DNA of 64,000 nt from Algisphaera agarilytica. GTDB taxonomy: Bacteria > Planctomycetota > Phycisphaerae > Phycisphaerales > Phycisphaeraceae. This document shows, piece after piece, positions 49,001 through 54,538 of the stretch. The position numbers were made by a program, and so were the translations under genes. The notes beneath the pieces are model-generated. The model did not search any database. It saw only the letters and a program-made list of their open reading frames with translations, and was not told where the DNA came from. The DNA lies in NCBI RefSeq assembly GCF_014207595.1, contig NZ_JACHGY010000001.1, positions 1,988,738 to 2,052,737 on the forward strand, in the 5' to 3' direction. The number at the start of each line of letters is the position of its first letter. Positions within the stretch are counted from its first letter, which is position 1.

Positions 49001-49279
49001 TTCCGCAGCACCGACACCGGCGTCCGTAACCGCGAAGTGATCGCGTTTATCACGCCGCACATCGTGAAGGACGGCCGCGCCGCTGACGAAAAGACCCAAT
49101 CCAACCGCGAATGGCTCGAACGGGTGCGCGGCGCGATGGCGGTGCCCAAGGATGTCAACAATAAAGAGCAGGAAGACGACCGCTTCACCACGCCCGAGCA
49201 ACGGGGCATCGCTTCGGATGCCGCGATCGAGGCGGCGGAAGAAGCAGAAGCTGCCGAGGCCGCGGAAGAGTCCGAGTAA
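46067..49279 (+). CDS. gspD: GspD-like secretin with asparagine-rich linkers
   Basis: A 1070-residue outer-membrane secretin, longer than the usual 650-750. Signal helix at about 10-32, a Glu/Val-rich acidic segment (35-85), an N0-like domain, several KH-like N-domains, then the secretin core with V-P-V-V-V-S and the V-x-L-x-D-G-Q-T-I-V-I-S-G-I-I motif, and an acidic Ala/Glu tail. Two inserts are almost pure Asn/Gln/Gly/Arg (near 46970-47040 and 48105-48170). The ATG at 46067 has AAGG eight bases upstream; an ATG at 46019 is possible. Confidence 0.9.
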   Translation: MPHHLLSTLYVWSARSVRAVLVIGAYLLCLSLMNPAAVAQDAVEAVEVVEAEAVEQAEPVAEDGGEVENAVAEPGDEAEGDSEEAEEEEPKPKTVSVSFRDTELSQIAGFYGRELDKPVLVDQSVANNRLTIMSNKEIPLNEAFELIGNALRQRGVIVVEGPRQIELLPIAQIRRINRPVVPAEQSVTELDDQSTIVDKIFRIEHYDVTRLKDLVVPMLPEYAFLVADPNLDRLVVTAAAGDLIHIERLVASLDVPRANDTIEKIFTVKNGDASEIATMVRTILAGTLGDESLAVFTTPSPQGNNNRNRGGRNRGGGNRSNNDAGSNTLFVERNEAPIMLQADLSRNWIIAAAPPAVMDQIEKWIIELDKPKERNEPYQLFDIEHADVDELAGQINEAINAMPDADIRASVRVIPFVKSRQILVYGSQRGRSLVRSLLDQLDIESSQFQLIKEIAIKHDSAENVKAKIEELFNNEQSSGSRYTYYFGNSRPQQKDLTVTADTQRNTVTIMTDPVRMRRIEEIIKEQWDLPVDLDDVKPKVYDLQYSDPVQVQELLEEMFTKSSSTSSFSWFSGTRTTETSNPVGRLFGEFSFNAMQDSNKLIVSTKNPANYVVIDELLKEIDQPQDAGVPIIIELKHANAEDVAEQLNAMFSEPGTPAAITRTERGLSDSIRQTSTASDRGNNGNNNQNNNNQNRNNQGGGENDPSQMNFWWSQSRPNINEQPTSNLIGKPRIVPVNRRNAIMVMAPRAHVAPLRDLVAELDKPGSQVVIHAIITEVQHDDESTLGVRFASDPGIFNDSRLADQAFGGGINADYSQGIFSGDGILNADVNLNFLIQLLVNNLNLSVINEPRLMTADNQEAHFFDGQDVPVVVSDLTGSGNDGDITRTFDYEAVGTRLHARPHITQDGEIDLRVNLELSRIVNGTTVFGNFIFDRRTTTTHVTLKDGQTIVISGIIEQEDFAEVRKFPLFGDIPLVGGLFRSTDTGVRNREVIAFITPHIVKDGRAADEKTQSNREWLERVRGAMAVPKDVNNKEQEDDRFTTPEQRGIASDAAIEAAEEAEAAEAAEESE

Positions 49280-49290
49280 ACTCTGTGGAT

Positions 49291-50535
49291 ATGCTTCGCG
49301 TGATGAAAACCAAGCTGTTGCGGTCGTTGGCCATCGCATGCTTAGGCGCAGGCTTGGGTGCGTGGGGAGGTTGTGCCTCGCCGCCCGAGTGGGAACGGGC
49401 CAACGCCCAGCGGTTGGAAGCCGCAGAAAGTGAGGGGCTCAACGCCATCGCCCCCGAGCGGAAGGCTCGGCGGTGGACCGGCGGCGTCACGGCGGTGGCG
49501 AGCGATCGGCCGGGTATCCCGAACATGGGCTTGCAACTGCCGCGGGTTTCGCCGGACGGCCGATGGATCGCGTTTCTTGATGCTGACTCAGAATCGCCGC
49601 GGGTCTTGCCTGACGCGTTGGTGAGCGGTCGTGGATTAGGCGGGGTATCGCTGTGGGTGCGGGGTGTCGAGGAGGAAGGTCTCGCACAGAATGTTGCGGT
49701 CGCCCACGCGGCTTGGCCGGCGTGGTCAAGTGATGCGAGCACGTTGGTCTTCATCAGCCACGACCCGCGCACCGGCTGCGCCCTCGGGTTGCACGAGGTC
49801 GCCACCGGGCAGACCGACCGGCTTGCGGTGGGGCTACGCAAGATGCTGACGCCCGCGGTGTCCCCCGACAACCAGCGTGTCGCGGTGTCGGGCTACGGCC
49901 AGATCGCGGACCAGGCACTGCTCTTCATCATCGACCGTGACTCCGGCGAAACCACGCCCGGCCCGCAACCCACGCTGGGCGGCGCACAGCTGATGCCCCA
50001 CTGGCTCGACCGAGAGACCTTGATCTTTGTGGAGCTCGACGACAACGGCGGCGGCCTGATGCGTTGGACCGTCGGCAGCCCGCAGGCCGAGCCGATCGCG
50101 CCGCTGCAACTTCCCGAGTCGGTCTTCGATGCGATCCACCTCCACGCCGGCGTGCCGAGCCCCGTTTCTGCCGACGGGCGTTATTTCACCTACTACGCGG
50201 TCGGCTCGGATCAGATGATCTGGATCGATATGGACACCGGCGATGCGCTGGCCCTGAACCCCGGCGACCGGGCGGGCACGTGGTGGAACGAGCAGTGGTT
50301 CCTGGTCGCCAACGACCAGCAGCTGGAGCTGACCGCCGCGCCCCAACCCTTGGGCGCGACGGGTGAGCCGTCAGCAGAACAAGAACCCGAGCAAGAGCGT
50401 CCTCGTATGAATCTATTGCCGGGCCGATGGGTACCGCTTTGGGCCGACGCCACGCAGCAATCGATGCTTCTGGTTGGGCAAAGCGATCGGCCCGACCGTT
50501 TCAGGCTTCTACAACTCTGGGTGATCACTCAGTAA
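49291..50535 (+). CDS. Predicted lipoprotein with TolB-like beta-propeller repeats
   Basis: About 414 residues. A signal peptide ends at G-G-C-A-S-P, a probable though non-ideal lipobox. Repeats of the type S-P-D-G-R-W-I-A-F-L, S-S-D-A-S-T-L-V-F-I and S-P-D-N-Q-R-V-A-V-S indicate a TolB/WD40-like propeller. Start candidates are GTG 49285, ATG 49291 and ATG 49303. It follows gspD by 11 bp and closes the T2SS operon, so it might be an accessory outer-membrane component; that role is inferred. Confidence 0.68.
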   Translation: MLRVMKTKLLRSLAIACLGAGLGAWGGCASPPEWERANAQRLEAAESEGLNAIAPERKARRWTGGVTAVASDRPGIPNMGLQLPRVSPDGRWIAFLDADSESPRVLPDALVSGRGLGGVSLWVRGVEEEGLAQNVAVAHAAWPAWSSDASTLVFISHDPRTGCALGLHEVATGQTDRLAVGLRKMLTPAVSPDNQRVAVSGYGQIADQALLFIIDRDSGETTPGPQPTLGGAQLMPHWLDRETLIFVELDDNGGGLMRWTVGSPQAEPIAPLQLPESVFDAIHLHAGVPSPVSADGRYFTYYAVGSDQMIWIDMDTGDALALNPGDRAGTWWNEQWFLVANDQQLELTAAPQPLGATGEPSAEQEPEQERPRMNLLPGRWVPLWADATQQSMLLVGQSDRPDRFRLLQLWVITQ

Positions 50536-51117
50536 CGCGTTAGGTGTCCGACGTACTACGGATCAGGCAAGTTTCGTCGAAGAATTTTTCTTCCAGAATC
50601 TCAAAACGCAAGACTTAGAAACGCCGAATTAAAAAACTTCGGGTTTTATCGATAAAAACTGTTGCATCCCATGCAAGCTGTCGATATGTTTCTCGCGTAA
50701 CCCTTCCTCTTTGTCGAGGCGAGTGACTTCCATGAACACCGAGCAACACAATTTGAAATCTGCCGAACCCACGCAAGTGGTGTCCCGGTGGCTCGGTTTC
50801 GGGAGACTCGATCTTGCGTCTCATCCAGAGACCGTGGCACAGGCCGCCGAGAGTATTGCGTATCCCCCCGCCGACCGATGCGTCGTCACGGATACGCAAG
50901 GCTCAGAACGCGGTATACAGCGGCCAGGCTTTATGGCGAATTGCGCCGATTGCCTACGCCTCGCCTGAGCCGCACCCCTCGACCCCACACATCCGTGAAC
51001 ACCCGCGCCGGTCTTAGGCGTCGTCGTATTTGCTTGTTTTGCAGGTGAATTCTGCAGTTTCAGTTTGTCTGTTTCGATTTTCCGAGGATGCAATCAGATG
51101 GTTTGAATACCCACGCC
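50536..51117. other. Intergenic leader before the tRNA array
   Basis: The first 200 bp are AT-rich and hold a perfect palindrome TTTTATCGATAAAA (50644-50657) and a perfect stem TTGCAT-CCC-ATGCAA (50662-50676). The array promoter should lie here but I cannot place -35/-10 boxes with confidence. A weak small ORF follows. Confidence 0.4.
50732..50968 (+). CDS. Possible small protein, 78 residues, unrecognised
   Basis: An ATG-started frame of 78 residues ending C-A-D-C-L-R-L-A, 15 bases after a GAGGCGAG stretch that is only a fair ribosome site. No family is recognised and coding bias is not clear. It may be chance. Confidence 0.25.
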   Translation: MNTEQHNLKSAEPTQVVSRWLGFGRLDLASHPETVAQAAESIAYPPADRCVVTDTQGSERGIQRPGFMANCADCLRLA

Positions 51118-51189
51118 CACGATGTAGCTCAACGGCGGAGCAGGCCCCTCATAAGGGAAAGGATGCTGGTTCGAGTCCAGCCATCGTGA
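51118..51189 (+). tRNA. tRNA-Met(CAT) 1
   Basis: Acceptor CACGATG/CATCGTG is fully paired, D-arm GCTC/GAGC, loop CTCATAA, T-arm GCTGG-TTCGAGT-CCAGC, A73, no encoded CCA. The anticodon stem has only three pairs (two G-A mismatches at 27-43 and 28-42). Not an initiator: 1-72 is paired. Confidence 0.85.
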
Positions 51190-51198
51190 TTACAAGTT

Positions 51199-51271
51199 TG
51201 CGGCGCAGAGGAGCGGAGTCCTCGCCAGAGTCATGATCTGGAGACCGCGGGTTCGAGTCCCGCCGCCGCCA
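51199..51271 (+). tRNA. tRNA with CAT anticodon 2 (Met, or Ile2 if lysidinylated)
   Basis: Acceptor TGCGGCG/CGCCGCC with a T-C mismatch at 1-72, D-stem GAGG/CCTC, perfect anticodon stem CCAGA/TCTGG with loop GTCATGA, T-arm GCGGG/CCCGC, A73. C8 replaces U8. The open 1-72 pair resembles initiators, but the three G-C anticodon-stem pairs are missing. An Ile AUA-reading role is possible. Confidence 0.8.
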
Positions 51272-51349
51272 TTACAACCTGAACTTTGACGTACCCATGT
51301 TCGCGGGGAAGGCGGTCCTGTGCCGCCAGCGCGATCGGTGCGTCTGTTG

Positions 51350-51422
51350 TGCCGCGTAGCTCAATGGCTAGAGCACCTCTCTTACAAAGAGACACGTGTC
51401 GGTTCGAATCCGACCGCGGCGA
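51350..51422 (+). tRNA. tRNA-Val(TAC)
   Basis: Acceptor TGCCGCG/CGCGGCG (T-G at 1-72), D-arm GCTC/GAGC, loop CTTACAA, T-arm GTCGG/CCGAC, A73. Anticodon stem CCTCT/AGAGA has a C-A mismatch at 27-43. Confidence 0.9.
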
Positions 51423-51502
51423 TTCACCCCCGGCAGTTGCGCAAGCGAAGGCGTGAAGTTTCATACGACACGCATCCAAGCTTGTGTAGCTGAAGAGGGA
51501 AA

Positions 51503-51574
51503 CGCTGGTTCGCTTAGCCGGCAAAGCGCCCGTCTGAAAAGCGGGAGCCCCAGGTTCGAGTCCTGGACCAGCGG
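51503..51574 (+). tRNA. tRNA-Phe(GAA)
   Basis: Acceptor CGCTGGT/ACCAGCG perfect, D-stem GCTT/AAGC, stem CCCGT/GCGGG with loop CTGAAAA, T-arm CCAGG/CCTGG. Position 73 is G where Phe tRNAs have A. Confidence 0.9.
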
Positions 51575-51672
51575 TTGATGCCTGTCGTGTCTTGCACGGC
51601 AAGCAGGCACGAACGGTTCGTGCCACGGATCTTTGAAAAGTGAAGAGCAGATTGATGAAGCAATCACCGTCC

Positions 51673-51700
51673 GCCCCCGGCGTAATCGTGCGCCGGGGGC
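51673..51700. other. Hairpin upstream of tRNA-Ile
   Basis: GCCCCCGGCG (51673-51682) pairs perfectly with CGCCGGGGGC (51691-51700) over an eight-base loop. No T run follows, so it is more likely an RNA-processing or structural element than a terminator. Confidence 0.6.
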
Positions 51701-51719
51701 CGGGACGAGTGGTTGCACA

Positions 51720-51791
51720 CGACTCGTAGCTCAGTGGAAGAGCGGCCGGCTGATAACCGGCAGGACGGAGGTTCAAATCCTTCCGGGTCGA
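51720..51791 (+). tRNA. tRNA-Ile(GAT)
   Basis: Acceptor CGACTCG/CGGGTCG, D-arm GCTC/GAGC, perfect stem GCCGG/CCGGC with loop CTGATAA, T-arm GGAGG/CCTTC, A73. Confidence 0.93.
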
Positions 51792-51885
51792 TTTCAATGT
51801 TGTAAGACACAGGCTGCGGCATAGACGGCGGGGATGGCCCAGGACAACCCCCGTCGGAGCGGTGCAAGCTCTCCCGGCCTGCCTT

Positions 51886-51959
51886 GCTGTCGTAGCTCAG
51901 TTGGACAGAGCGCTTCCCTGTCAAGGAAGAGGTCGCGGGTTCGATCCCCGCCGATGGCG
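51886..51959 (+). tRNA. tRNA-Asp(GTC)
   Basis: Acceptor GCTGTCG/CGATGGC with two wobbles, stem CTTCC/GGAAG, loop CTGTCAA, T-arm GCGGG/CCCGC, and the Asp identity base G73. Confidence 0.93.
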
Positions 51960-51967
51960 TTAGGGGC

Positions 51968-52045
51968 ATTTTGTGATTTGGCGATTGAGCGATTTGGTGA
52001 TTTTTAGCCAGATCGCTCAATCACGAAATCGCCAAATCACAAAAT
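51968..52045. repeat. Array spacer hairpin, family A copy 1
   Basis: ATTTTGTGATTTGGCGATT (51968-51986) is perfectly inverted at 52027-52045. The centre holds further GATTTGG/TCAATCA units. It lies between tRNA-Asp and tRNA-Thr. Confidence 0.85.
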
Positions 52046-52050
52046 GAAAT

Positions 52051-52123
52051 GTCACGGTAGCTCAGCCGGAAGAGCAGCTGTCTAGTAAACAGCAGGTTGT
52101 CGGTTCGATTCCGACTCGTGACT
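52051..52123 (+). tRNA. tRNA-Thr(AGT)
   Basis: Acceptor GTCACGG/TCGTGAC, D-arm GCTC/GAGC, perfect stem GCTGT/ACAGC with loop CTAGTAA, T-arm GTCGG/CCGAC. A34 (AGT) is rare in bacteria, where usually only tRNA-Arg(ACG) has A34. T73 is also atypical. It is the only Thr tRNA in the array. Confidence 0.9.
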
Positions 52124-52133
52124 CTTGTTTATT

Positions 52134-52206
52134 CGCCCTGTAGTTCAATTGGATGAACGCCGGACTACGAATCCGGAGGCTGTAGGTTCGAATCCTACCG
52201 GGGTGA
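52134..52206 (+). tRNA. tRNA-Arg(ACG)
   Basis: Acceptor CGCCCTG/CGGGGTG, D-arm GTTC/GAAC, perfect stem CCGGA/TCCGG with loop CTACGAA, T-arm GTAGG/CCTAC, A73. The standard TadA substrate. Confidence 0.94.
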
Positions 52207-52213
52207 TTGGAAT

Positions 52214-52293
52214 CATTTGGCGATTGGGTGATTTGGCGATTTAGTGATTGCAAGATCGATCGCCAAATCACTCAATCACGAAATCGCCAAATG
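52214..52293. repeat. Array spacer hairpin, family A copy 2
   Basis: The left arm CATTTGGCGATTGGGTGATT (52214 on) is inverted with small gaps at about 52258-52293, ending AATCGCCAAATG. Confidence 0.85.
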
Positions 52294-52297
52294 CATA

Positions 52298-52370
52298 TGG
52301 GCCGTAGCTCAATCGGCAGAGCGGCCGGCTTTGAACCGGCAGGTTGTGGGTTCAATCCCTACCGGCCCAG
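52298..52370 (+). tRNA. tRNA-Gln(TTG)
   Basis: Acceptor TGGGCCG/CGGCCCA perfect with the Gln identity pair U1-A72 and G73, perfect stem GCCGG/CCGGC, loop CTTTGAA, T-arm GTGGG/CCTAC. Confidence 0.95.
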
Positions 52371-52388
52371 TTTCGCATCGTTTGAATT

Positions 52389-52460
52389 CACCTCGTAGCT
52401 CAACGGAAGAGCGTCGGTCTCCGAAGCCGAAGGCTGCAAGTTCGAGTCTTGCCGGGGTGA
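52389..52460 (+). tRNA. tRNA-Arg(CCG)
   Basis: Acceptor CACCTCG/CGGGGTG, D-arm GCTC/GAGC, stem TCGGT/GCCGA, loop CTCCGAA, T-arm GCAAG/CTTGC, A73. Confidence 0.93.
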
Positions 52461-52464
52461 TTCG

Positions 52465-52552
52465 GGAGGCTTGAGGGATGAGCGGTGAGGATTTGAGGAG
52501 GTTGCATTAAAGACTCAAACCTCTTGCCTCAGGCCTCAATCCTCCTCACCCC
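52465..52552. repeat. Array spacer hairpin, family B copy 1
   Basis: A purine-rich arm built of TGAGG/TTTGAGG units (52465-52504) faces a pyrimidine-rich complement CTCAAACCTC...CCTCCTCACCCC (52514-52552). Confidence 0.8.
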
Positions 52553-52554
52553 AC

Positions 52555-52628
52555 GCCACCGTACCCCAAAGGCAGAGGGGGCCGGCTCAGACCCGGTCAA
52601 CGTGCAGGTTCGACTCCTGCCGGTGGTA
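52555..52628 (+). tRNA. tRNA-Leu(CAG) with collapsed variable arm
   Basis: Acceptor GCCACCG/CGGTGGT, D-stem CCCC/GGGG, stem GCCGG/CCGGT with loop CTCAGAC, T-arm GCAGG/CCTGC, A73. The variable region is only about six bases (CAACGT) where bacterial Leu tRNAs have a long paired arm. Confidence 0.8.
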
Positions 52629-52636
52629 TTGGTTCA

Positions 52637-52702
52637 GGTATGAGTGATGAGGTTAGAGGTATGAGCACCCAACTCCTCACTTCTCAAACCTCAATGCTCA
52701 CA
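52637..52702. repeat. Array spacer hairpin, family B copy 2
   Basis: GTATGAGTGATGAGGTTAG-type purine arm followed by its pyrimidine complement CTCAAACCTCAATGCTCAC. Confidence 0.7.
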
Positions 52703-52709
52703 ACCAAAC

Positions 52710-52784
52710 AGCCCGGTATCCCAACCGGTAGAGGAAGCGGATTCAAAACCCGTCAACGTGTGGGTTCGACTCCCACCCGGGCTA
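52710..52784 (+). tRNA. tRNA-Leu(CAA) with collapsed variable arm
   Basis: Acceptor AGCCCGG/CCGGGCT perfect, Leu-like D-loop with CGGTAGAGG, stem GCGGA/CCCGT with an A-C mismatch at 31-39, loop TTCAAAA, six-base variable region CAACGT, T-arm GTGGG/CCCAC, A73. Confidence 0.82.
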
Positions 52785-52794
52785 CTGCTTGTTT

Positions 52795-52868
52795 GTCATC
52801 GTGTCCCAATCGGTAGAGGGGCCAGGCCGAGATCCTGGTGGTTGGAGGTTCGAATCCTCCCGATGACA
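52795..52868 (+). tRNA. tRNA-Leu(GAG) with short variable region and C33
   Basis: Acceptor GTCATCG/CGATGAC perfect, Leu-like D-loop CGGTAGAGG, perfect stem CCAGG/CCTGG with loop CCGAGAT, so position 33 is C instead of U. Variable region five bases (TGGTT), T-arm GGAGG/CCTCC, A73. Confidence 0.72.
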
Positions 52869-52875
52869 TTTGACA

Positions 52876-52941
52876 CATTTTGCGATTTGGTGATTGGTTT
52901 GAATCAATCGCCAAATCGCTCAATCACTAAATCACTCAATG
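52876..52941. repeat. Array spacer hairpin, family A copy 3
   Basis: CATTTTGCGATTTGGTGATT (52876 on) faces AATCACTAAATCACTCAATG (ending 52941), with GATTGG/CAATCG units in the centre. Confidence 0.8.
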
Positions 52942-52945
52942 ATTC

Positions 52946-53017
52946 GGGGTTGTAGCTCAACCGGAAGAGCACCCGGCTTGCACCCGGAAGATCGGGGTTC
53001 GATTCCCCGCGACTCCA
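52946..53017 (+). tRNA. tRNA-Ala(TGC)
   Basis: Acceptor GGGGTTG/CGACTCC carries the decisive G3-U70 wobble, with A73. Stem CCCGG/CCGGA (C-A at 27-43), loop CTTGCAC, T-arm CGGGG/CCCCG. Confidence 0.93.
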
Positions 53018-53027
53018 CTTGGACGGG

Positions 53028-53118
53028 GAATGAGGAGACAGGAGTGAGGCTTGAGTGTGAGTCACTCTTGATGTCCTGTGCTCCACCCCTCACACCTCAT
53101 CCCTGACTCCTCATCCCT
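53028..53118. repeat. Array spacer hairpin, family B copy 3
   Basis: AATGAGGAGACAGGAGTGAGG-like purine arm followed by TGTCCTGTGCTCC and CCTCACACCTCATCCC pyrimidine units, just before the HNH gene. Confidence 0.75.
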
Positions 53119-53140
53119 CAATCTCGAAAGGAGACCGGCC

Positions 53141-53752
53141 ATGACGGCGGCATTGCAGAGCGACATGTTGGTGCTGAACAAGCACTGGCGGGCGTTGCGG
53201 ATCATCACCGCCGCGGAAGCGTTGGCCGACTTGTTTGTCGGCCGGGTCGAGGCGGTGGACACCGACTACCAGTCGTACGACTTCGCGTCGTGGCACGAGC
53301 TGAGCGAATACGCCTCAGAGTTCGAGCCGGAGGATCAACACTTCGTGCAGACGGTGACCAGTGCCGTGCTGGTCCCGGTGGTGGTTCGGCTGTTGCACTT
53401 CGACCGGGTCACTCGGCCGACGCTGCGGCTGAGCCGTCGCAACGTGTACCTGCGTGACGACTACACCTGCCAGTACACCGGCAAGCGGCTGCCCAGCAGC
53501 GAACTGAACCTCGACCACATCGTCCCGACCTCGCGGGGCGGCAAGACCACCTGGGAGAACCTGGTGTGCTGCAGCGTCGGGGTGAACTCGCTCAAGGGCG
53601 ACAAGACGCCCGAAGAAGCGGGGCTCAAGTTGATTCGGCTACCCCGTCGGCCGGACGCAACGGAGCTGTTGTTCAAGTCTCGCCGTGAGCGCCACGATTC
53701 GTGGAAACACTTCGTGGACGCGGCGTACTGGAACACCGAACTCCACGATTGA
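53141..53752 (+). CDS. HNH endonuclease inside the tRNA array
   Basis: A 203-residue protein. The N-terminal half (V-L-N-K-H-W-R-A-L-R-I-I-T-A-A-E-A-L) matches a widespread stand-alone HNH family; the nuclease core is Y-T-C-Q-Y-T-G-K, L-N-L-D-H-I-V-P-T-S-R-G-G and W-E-N-L-V-C-C, with Cys pairs for zinc. It could cut DNA, for example for homing or defence. No intein or intron context is visible. The ATG at 53141 has a strong leader GAAAGGAGACCGGCC, almost identical to that of the small gene at 54076. Confidence 0.88.
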   Translation: MTAALQSDMLVLNKHWRALRIITAAEALADLFVGRVEAVDTDYQSYDFASWHELSEYASEFEPEDQHFVQTVTSAVLVPVVVRLLHFDRVTRPTLRLSRRNVYLRDDYTCQYTGKRLPSSELNLDHIVPTSRGGKTTWENLVCCSVGVNSLKGDKTPEEAGLKLIRLPRRPDATELLFKSRRERHDSWKHFVDAAYWNTELHD

Positions 53753-53812
53753 TTCACTCACGCCTGGTGGGCGGGAAGTTCGGGGTTGATTTCGGGGGCA
53801 CCAGGCTTTTTT

Positions 53813-53886
53813 CAGAACGGAGCTCGGTTTGGCAGAGCGCCCGGTTTGGGACCGGGGGGCCGCAGGTTCGAATCCTGTCGTTCTGA
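53813..53886 (+). tRNA. tRNA-Pro(TGG)
   Basis: Acceptor CAGAACG/CGTTCTG perfect with the Pro pair C1-G72, A73, D-arm GCTC/GAGC, perfect stem CCCGG/CCGGG, loop TTTGGGA, T-arm GCAGG/CCTGT. G8 replaces U8. Confidence 0.93.
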
Positions 53887-53889
53887 TTC

Positions 53890-53919
53890 CCCCGGAAGGT
53901 GTTCACCGCCTTCCGGGGA
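53890..53919. other. Hairpin after tRNA-Pro(TGG)
   Basis: CCCCGGAAGG pairs perfectly with CCTTCCGGGG across about ten bases. No T run, so a processing or structural role is likelier than termination. Confidence 0.6.
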
Positions 53920-53968
53920 TTCGAACAGATTGTTTCTCGTAAGTCGATTTGCTTCGGCATGCGGGTTT

Positions 53969-54042
53969 GTGACGGAGGCCGAAGTGGTCGAGGCAGCTGA
54001 TCGTGAGTCAGCGGGAAGCGGGTTCGAGTCCCGTCCGTCACC
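53969..54042 (+). tRNA. tRNA-His(GTG) with C33
   Basis: Acceptor GTGACGG/CCGTCAC perfect and the His identity base C73; the genome has T, not G, at -1. D-stem GCC/GGC, perfect stem GCTGA/TCAGC with loop TCGTGAG, so position 33 is C. T-arm GCGGG/CCCGT. A8 replaces U8. Confidence 0.85.
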
Positions 54043-54075
54043 TTGTTTGATTGCCCCCGATGAAAGGAGACCGCC

Positions 54076-54306
54076 ATGACACGCCAAGAGATGTACGCCC
54101 AATGTCGATTAACCCGAGGAGCCGCCGCGACGGTCGGCTTCATCCCCACCAAGGCCGCGGTGATCGGCAACCTCATCGAGCTGGTCATCAACGGCAACTA
54201 CCAGCCGGGTTGGCGGGTCGAATCGGTCGGCACCCCGGTCGCCAAAGACGCGATGCGGATGTTCGAACGGCAGTACACCAGTCAACGCCAAGGCTCAGAC
54301 AACTGA
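54076..54306 (+). CDS. Small protein of unknown function inside the tRNA array
   Basis: A 76-residue basic protein (M-T-R-Q-E-M-Y-A-Q-C-R-L-T-R-G...W-R-V-E-S-V-G-T-P-V) without membrane segment or motif I recognise. The leader GAAAGGAGACCGCC before the ATG is one base different from the HNH gene leader, so both are probably expressed to similar levels or share an origin. It lies between tRNA-His and tRNA-Pro(CGG). Function unknown. Confidence 0.7.
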   Translation: MTRQEMYAQCRLTRGAAATVGFIPTKAAVIGNLIELVINGNYQPGWRVESVGTPVAKDAMRMFERQYTSQRQGSDN

Positions 54307-54316
54307 GCCCAAACGT

Positions 54317-54390
54317 CAGAGCGTAGCTCAGCTTGGCAGAGCGCCCGGTCCGGAACCGGGAGGCCGTAGGTTCAAGTCCTACCGTTCTGA
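54317..54390 (+). tRNA. tRNA-Pro(CGG)
   Basis: Acceptor CAGAGCG/CGTTCTG with C1-G72 and A73, perfect stem CCCGG/CCGGG, loop TCCGGAA, T-arm GTAGG/CCTAC. Confidence 0.94.
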
Positions 54391-54403
54391 TTTCTGGGGA
54401 GTC

Positions 54404-54477
54404 GCGTCGTGAGCTCACGTTGGCCGAGCGCCTGCCTTCCAAGCAGGAGGCCGTCGGTTCGATTCCGATACGACGCA
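54404..54477 (+). tRNA. tRNA-Gly(TCC)
   Basis: Acceptor GCGTCGT/ACGACGC perfect with Gly pairs G1-C72 and C2-G71, perfect stem CCTGC/GCAGG, loop CTTCCAA, T-arm GTCGG/CCGAT. A73 instead of the bacterial U73, and G8 instead of U8. Confidence 0.92.
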
Positions 54478-54538
54478 TTGAAATAGAACTGAGAGAATGG
54501 ATTCACGCACCCACGAAGACAAGAAAGGAAGGTGTGAG

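Noticed and set aside
45773..49339. A very long open frame antisense to gspD
   Set aside because: It mirrors gspD codon periodicity; the sense protein has clear secretin motifs and the antisense product has none.
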